Shown here: piece by piece, positions 61,520-64,000 of the stretch
Layout: each line of letters starts with the position of its first letter
Position numbering within the stretch: position 1 is the stretch's first letter
Assembly (NCBI GenBank): GCA_900177435.1
Contig: FXAI01000001.1
Coordinates: 683,361 to 747,360 of the forward strand
Source: Alteromonadaceae bacterium Bs31
GTDB taxonomy: Bacteria > Pseudomonadota > Gammaproteobacteria > Pseudomonadales > Cellvibrionaceae
DNA length: 64,000 nucleotides
Direction: 5' to 3'
Translations under genes and position numbers: made by a program
Notes under the pieces: model-generated
What the model saw: the letters and a program-made list of their open reading frames with translations, nothing else
The model's database searches: none
What the model was told of the DNA's origin: nothing

Positions 61520-63763
61520 ATGAAACTCTCCCCTCGATGGTTTGTGGGCACGCTTTGCCTGTTGGCGGCAATTGGCACCGCTGCGCAAGATCAAGACATC
61601 GCTCAGGAAAAAGCGCTACCACCAGATGTACGTCTGGTGATTGACGTTTCCGGCAGTATGAAACGCAATGATCCCAATAACTTACGCCAGCCCGCTGTAG
61701 AGCTGCTTGTTCAGTTGTTGCCGGAGGATAGCCGTGCCGGCGTGTGGACATTTGGCAAGTGGATCAACATGCTGGTGCCTCACAAACCTGTGACCACTCA
61801 GTGGCGTGAGTCCGCCCAGTTAAAATCCGGTGCCATAAATTCGGTGGGCCTGTATACCAATATTGGTGATGCTCTGGAAAAAGCGGCTTACGACCACAAA
61901 AGCGCTTCCAGCAAGTATCGACCAAGCATCATTCTGCTAACCGATGGCATGGTGGATATCGATAAGTCGCCGGAGGTGAATAAAAAGGAATGGCGTCGTA
62001 TCGTTGATGAAGTTCTGCCAAAACTGAAACAGGCAGGCTTCACCATTCATACTATTGCCCTGTCGGACAATGCCGATAAAAACTTGATGAACAAGTTATC
62101 CATAGGTACGGGTGGTATGGCAGAGGTAGCTAAAACCGCTGACGACTTGATGCGTATTTTTCTCAAGGCTTTCGATGCGGCAGTACCCTCGGAACAGGTC
62201 CCCCTGGCCAATAACCAATTTGTTATCGATTCCAGTGTTGAAGAATTTACTGCGCTTATTTTTCGTAAGAACCCTCAACAGCAAACGGAGCTGGTGGGGC
62301 CGGATAAAGCGGTGTACTCCTCGTTAAAACCCTCTTCAGACCTGAAGTGGCATCGTGCAGACAGGTACGACCTGATTACTGTGCAGCGTCCCCTCGAGGG
62401 CGAGTGGGGAATAAAAGCAGATATGGCGCCAGATAGCCGGGTTACGGTGGTGAGCAACCTTAACCTGCGAGTAAAGCCTTTGCCTGTGAATGTCTTTAAA
62501 GGGCAAGAGGAAATTCTTACGCTGTTTTTGCAGGAGGATGGAAAAACCATCGTACGGGAAGAATTTTTATCATTAATGGATATTGATGCCTCGATGGAAG
62601 CGGGCAATGATGAGTTTGATCTCAAGGAGTTTTGGCAGCACGCGGTATCTGAGGGTGCTCCACCGACAGATGGTCGTTATACCGAAGCGCTGCCCTCATT
62701 CGATAAGGACGGAATTTATCAGTTGAATATTGTGGTGGATGGAAAAACCTTTGTGCGGCAGTACAGCCATCAGTTTCATGTGCGTCAGACCTTCGGCGCT
62801 GAGGTCAAGCAGGTCTTCACCGATGGAAAAATGGAATACGTATTGATCGCTAGCTCATACAAGCAAAACATCGATATTCCTAAAACCCAGCTGGCGGCAA
62901 CCGTGATAACGCCCAAGGGACGTAAAAAGATTAGACCGCTAACATCCACCGATGTGGACACCTGGAAAGCGACGCTGCTACCCGACACCGAGGGAGAATA
63001 CACCGCAAGAGTTAAAGCAAAAGGGGTGGACCTGGAAGGTAAGGAATTTGACCTGACGCTTGATGAAATCAGTTTTATCTACTCTGCAGAAGGCGGCTTT
63101 GTTGAGGAGAAAGAACCTTTCTTTGAGCCAACGGCAGAGCCTACGCTGGAAGCTACGACAGTTCCCAGCAAAGAACCGAACATAGACCCGGTACCCGAAG
63201 CCCAAGATGAACAGAGTGAAAAGCCCCAGGCAAGCACGGCGGTGCCGTCCTGGATGCTCTATGCCATTCTCGGTGTGGGTAACTTGTTATTACTGGGCCT
63301 CGGTTATTTTGCCTTTCGAAAAATATTGGGCAAAGGGGAAGAGGACGTACTTGCGAATTTTTCCGATGAGAAAATAGCGGAAGAAACCGTTGAAGACGCA
63401 GCTGCGCCAGAAGCTGAAGCAGAGCCTGATCCAGAGCCGGAAATGGAGGAAGAGCCTCCTATGGAGGATCTCGACCCTGTAGTGGACGAGCCCATCGAAG
63501 AAGCAAGTGCAGAAGAAGACGATCTGGACCCAGAACCGCCCGCTGGTGAAATGCTGGTGGAGGAGGATGGGCTGGATGATCTGGATCAAATGGCCAGTTC
63601 AGAGGAGGGAGAGAATAATGCTGGCGAGGAAGAGGACGATATGGTTGCCGAGATGCTTAAGGCCCAGGGCCTTGATTTGGCTGAGGATGAGCTTGATGAA
63701 GCCATATCTACCTTAATAGACGATCTTGAAGACGATGAAGACCCGGAAGAAGAGAATAAGTGA
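61520..63763 (+). CDS. Large von Willebrand factor A membrane protein with acidic tail
   Basis: 747 residues. Signal peptide 1-22 (TAAQ). The vWA domain (about 35-215) has MIDAS residues D42-x-S44-x-S46 in DVSGSM, a downstream Thr, and TDGMVD. Next come beta-rich domains (about 220-540, ending EISFIYS), a Pro/Glu/Thr spacer, a transmembrane helix (about 577-600, LYAILGVGNLLLLGLGYFAF) and a strongly acidic cytoplasmic tail of nearly 150 residues. Exported sensor- or adhesin-like architecture. I associate part of it with uncharacterised vWA proteins of marine gammaproteobacteria (TIGR03503-like). No partner ATPase gene is nearby. Confidence 0.85.
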   Translation: MKLSPRWFVGTLCLLAAIGTAAQDQDIAQEKALPPDVRLVIDVSGSMKRNDPNNLRQPAVELLVQLLPEDSRAGVWTFGKWINMLVPHKPVTTQWRESAQLKSGAINSVGLYTNIGDALEKAAYDHKSASSKYRPSIILLTDGMVDIDKSPEVNKKEWRRIVDEVLPKLKQAGFTIHTIALSDNADKNLMNKLSIGTGGMAEVAKTADDLMRIFLKAFDAAVPSEQVPLANNQFVIDSSVEEFTALIFRKNPQQQTELVGPDKAVYSSLKPSSDLKWHRADRYDLITVQRPLEGEWGIKADMAPDSRVTVVSNLNLRVKPLPVNVFKGQEEILTLFLQEDGKTIVREEFLSLMDIDASMEAGNDEFDLKEFWQHAVSEGAPPTDGRYTEALPSFDKDGIYQLNIVVDGKTFVRQYSHQFHVRQTFGAEVKQVFTDGKMEYVLIASSYKQNIDIPKTQLAATVITPKGRKKIRPLTSTDVDTWKATLLPDTEGEYTARVKAKGVDLEGKEFDLTLDEISFIYSAEGGFVEEKEPFFEPTAEPTLEATTVPSKEPNIDPVPEAQDEQSEKPQASTAVPSWMLYAILGVGNLLLLGLGYFAFRKILGKGEEDVLANFSDEKIAEETVEDAAAPEAEAEPDPEPEMEEEPPMEDLDPVVDEPIEEASAEEDDLDPEPPAGEMLVEEDGLDDLDQMASSEEGENNAGEEEDDMVAEMLKAQGLDLAEDELDEAISTLIDDLEDDEDPEEENK

Positions 63764-63868
63764 AATCAGCCCGGAGGGCTTCCGTTCTTTGGTCAAATAA
63801 AAGATAATAATTGGCCAGACCAGTTGGCTGACCCCCATCGACATTGATAAGAACAGAAGGCATCAACA

Positions 63869-64000
63869 ATGAGTGAATTAGCATTAATCAACCGATCCAA
63901 TCATCAAGCACCTGCATACAAAGAGCGCGTTTTGCAGTTTGGTGAAGGAAACTTCCTTCGTGCATTCGTGAACTGGATGATCCACAAGATGAACAAAGAG
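63869..64000 (+). CDS. uxaB: Tagaturonate reductase-like dehydrogenase (partial, runs off the window)
   Basis: The first 44 codons start at ATG 63869, which has AGAAGG upstream. They read through [45 protein letters not shown]-type sequences mark the NAD-binding start of UxaB, the altronate:NAD oxidoreductase of galacturonate (pectin) breakdown, within the mannitol dehydrogenase superfamily. The remaining roughly 440 residues are missing, so the exact subfamily is not certain. Confidence 0.75.
   Translation, partial: MSELALINRSNHQAPAYKERVLQFGEGNFLRAFVNWMIHKMNKE

Noticed and set aside
1-64000. CRISPR array, prophage, transposase, toxin-antitoxin or defence island
   Set aside because: No regularly spaced repeats, no phage structural or transposase genes, and no paired small toxin/antitoxin genes were found on either strand.

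Overview
The window is chromosomal DNA from a marine-type, polysaccharide-degrading gammaproteobacterium. The best fit is the Cellvibrionaceae (Saccharophagus/Teredinibacter/Cellvibrio relatives). The clues are two GH94 glycoside phosphorylases beside sugar:cation symporters, a Na+-pumping oxaloacetate decarboxylase, a TonB-dependent receptor, a polyhydroxyalkanoate (PHA) locus with phasins, and standard gammaproteobacterial housekeeping blocks (dnaX-ybaB-recR, rnd-ycgL-ycgN-slyX, pspABC). The family assignment is inference from gene content. I see no prophage, insertion sequence, CRISPR array or known defence system.

Layout. 0.1-4 kb: a hairpin cluster, tRNA-Arg(ACG), methylglyoxal synthase, gamma-glutamyltransferase and dusC. 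4-10 kb: oadGAB, pyruvate kinase, a CheY-like regulator and a small DRR-motif protein. 10.4-18.1 kb: bolA and trhO, then a TetR regulator with its likely operators, an LpxR-type outer-membrane protein, and a molybdenum hydroxylase set (2Fe-2S subunit, molybdopterin subunit, XdhC, MobA-like). 18.1-20 kb: a bactofilin and a protein made of two tandem methyltransferase-like halves. 20.8-22.8 kb: a sigma-54-type promoter and pspABC plus a fourth membrane gene. 22.9-36.3 kb: disaccharide uptake and phosphorolysis (two GH94 enzymes, GPH and SSS symporters, a DUF4380 protein), interrupted by a serine protease/FHA membrane pair and a small secreted protein. 36.4-41.7 kb: PHA metabolism (bdhA, phaC, phaR, two phasins, phaB) with recurring TGCAGTGCAG boxes likely bound by PhaR. 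41.8-47.8 kb: a thioredoxin-TPR protein, an MFS transporter, serC, serA and 4.5S SRP RNA. 47.9-55.9 kb: a hybrid histidine kinase, a TonB-dependent receptor, and an OmpV/MipA-DUF3019-regulator-kinase cluster. 55.9-61.4 kb: dnaX with a complete programmed-frameshift cassette, ybaB, recR, rnd, ycgL, ycgN, slyX and a small membrane protein. 61.5-64 kb: a large von Willebrand A membrane protein and the start of a tagaturonate-reductase-like gene that runs off the window.

How the genes work together. Disaccharides would enter with cations through the SSS and GPH carriers. GH94 enzymes would cleave them with phosphate, saving ATP, and carbon would flow through pyruvate kinase. OadGAB would decarboxylate oxaloacetate to export Na+ that could support Na+-coupled uptake. 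Excess acetyl-CoA would be stored as PHA, with PhaR probably coupling phasin and synthase expression to granule formation. Envelope-stress and sensing genes (psp, LpxR-like, OmpV/DUF3019 two-component cluster, protease/FHA pair) form the second theme.

The strongest sequence-level observation is the dnaX recoding site: a Shine-Dalgarno-like purine run, an in-frame A AAA AAG heptamer, a 12-bp stem-loop and an immediate -1 stop. The least described gene sets are the TetR-controlled LpxR/molybdenum-hydroxylase cluster, the tandem methyltransferase-like protein behind the bactofilin, and the periplasmic protease/FHA membrane pair.
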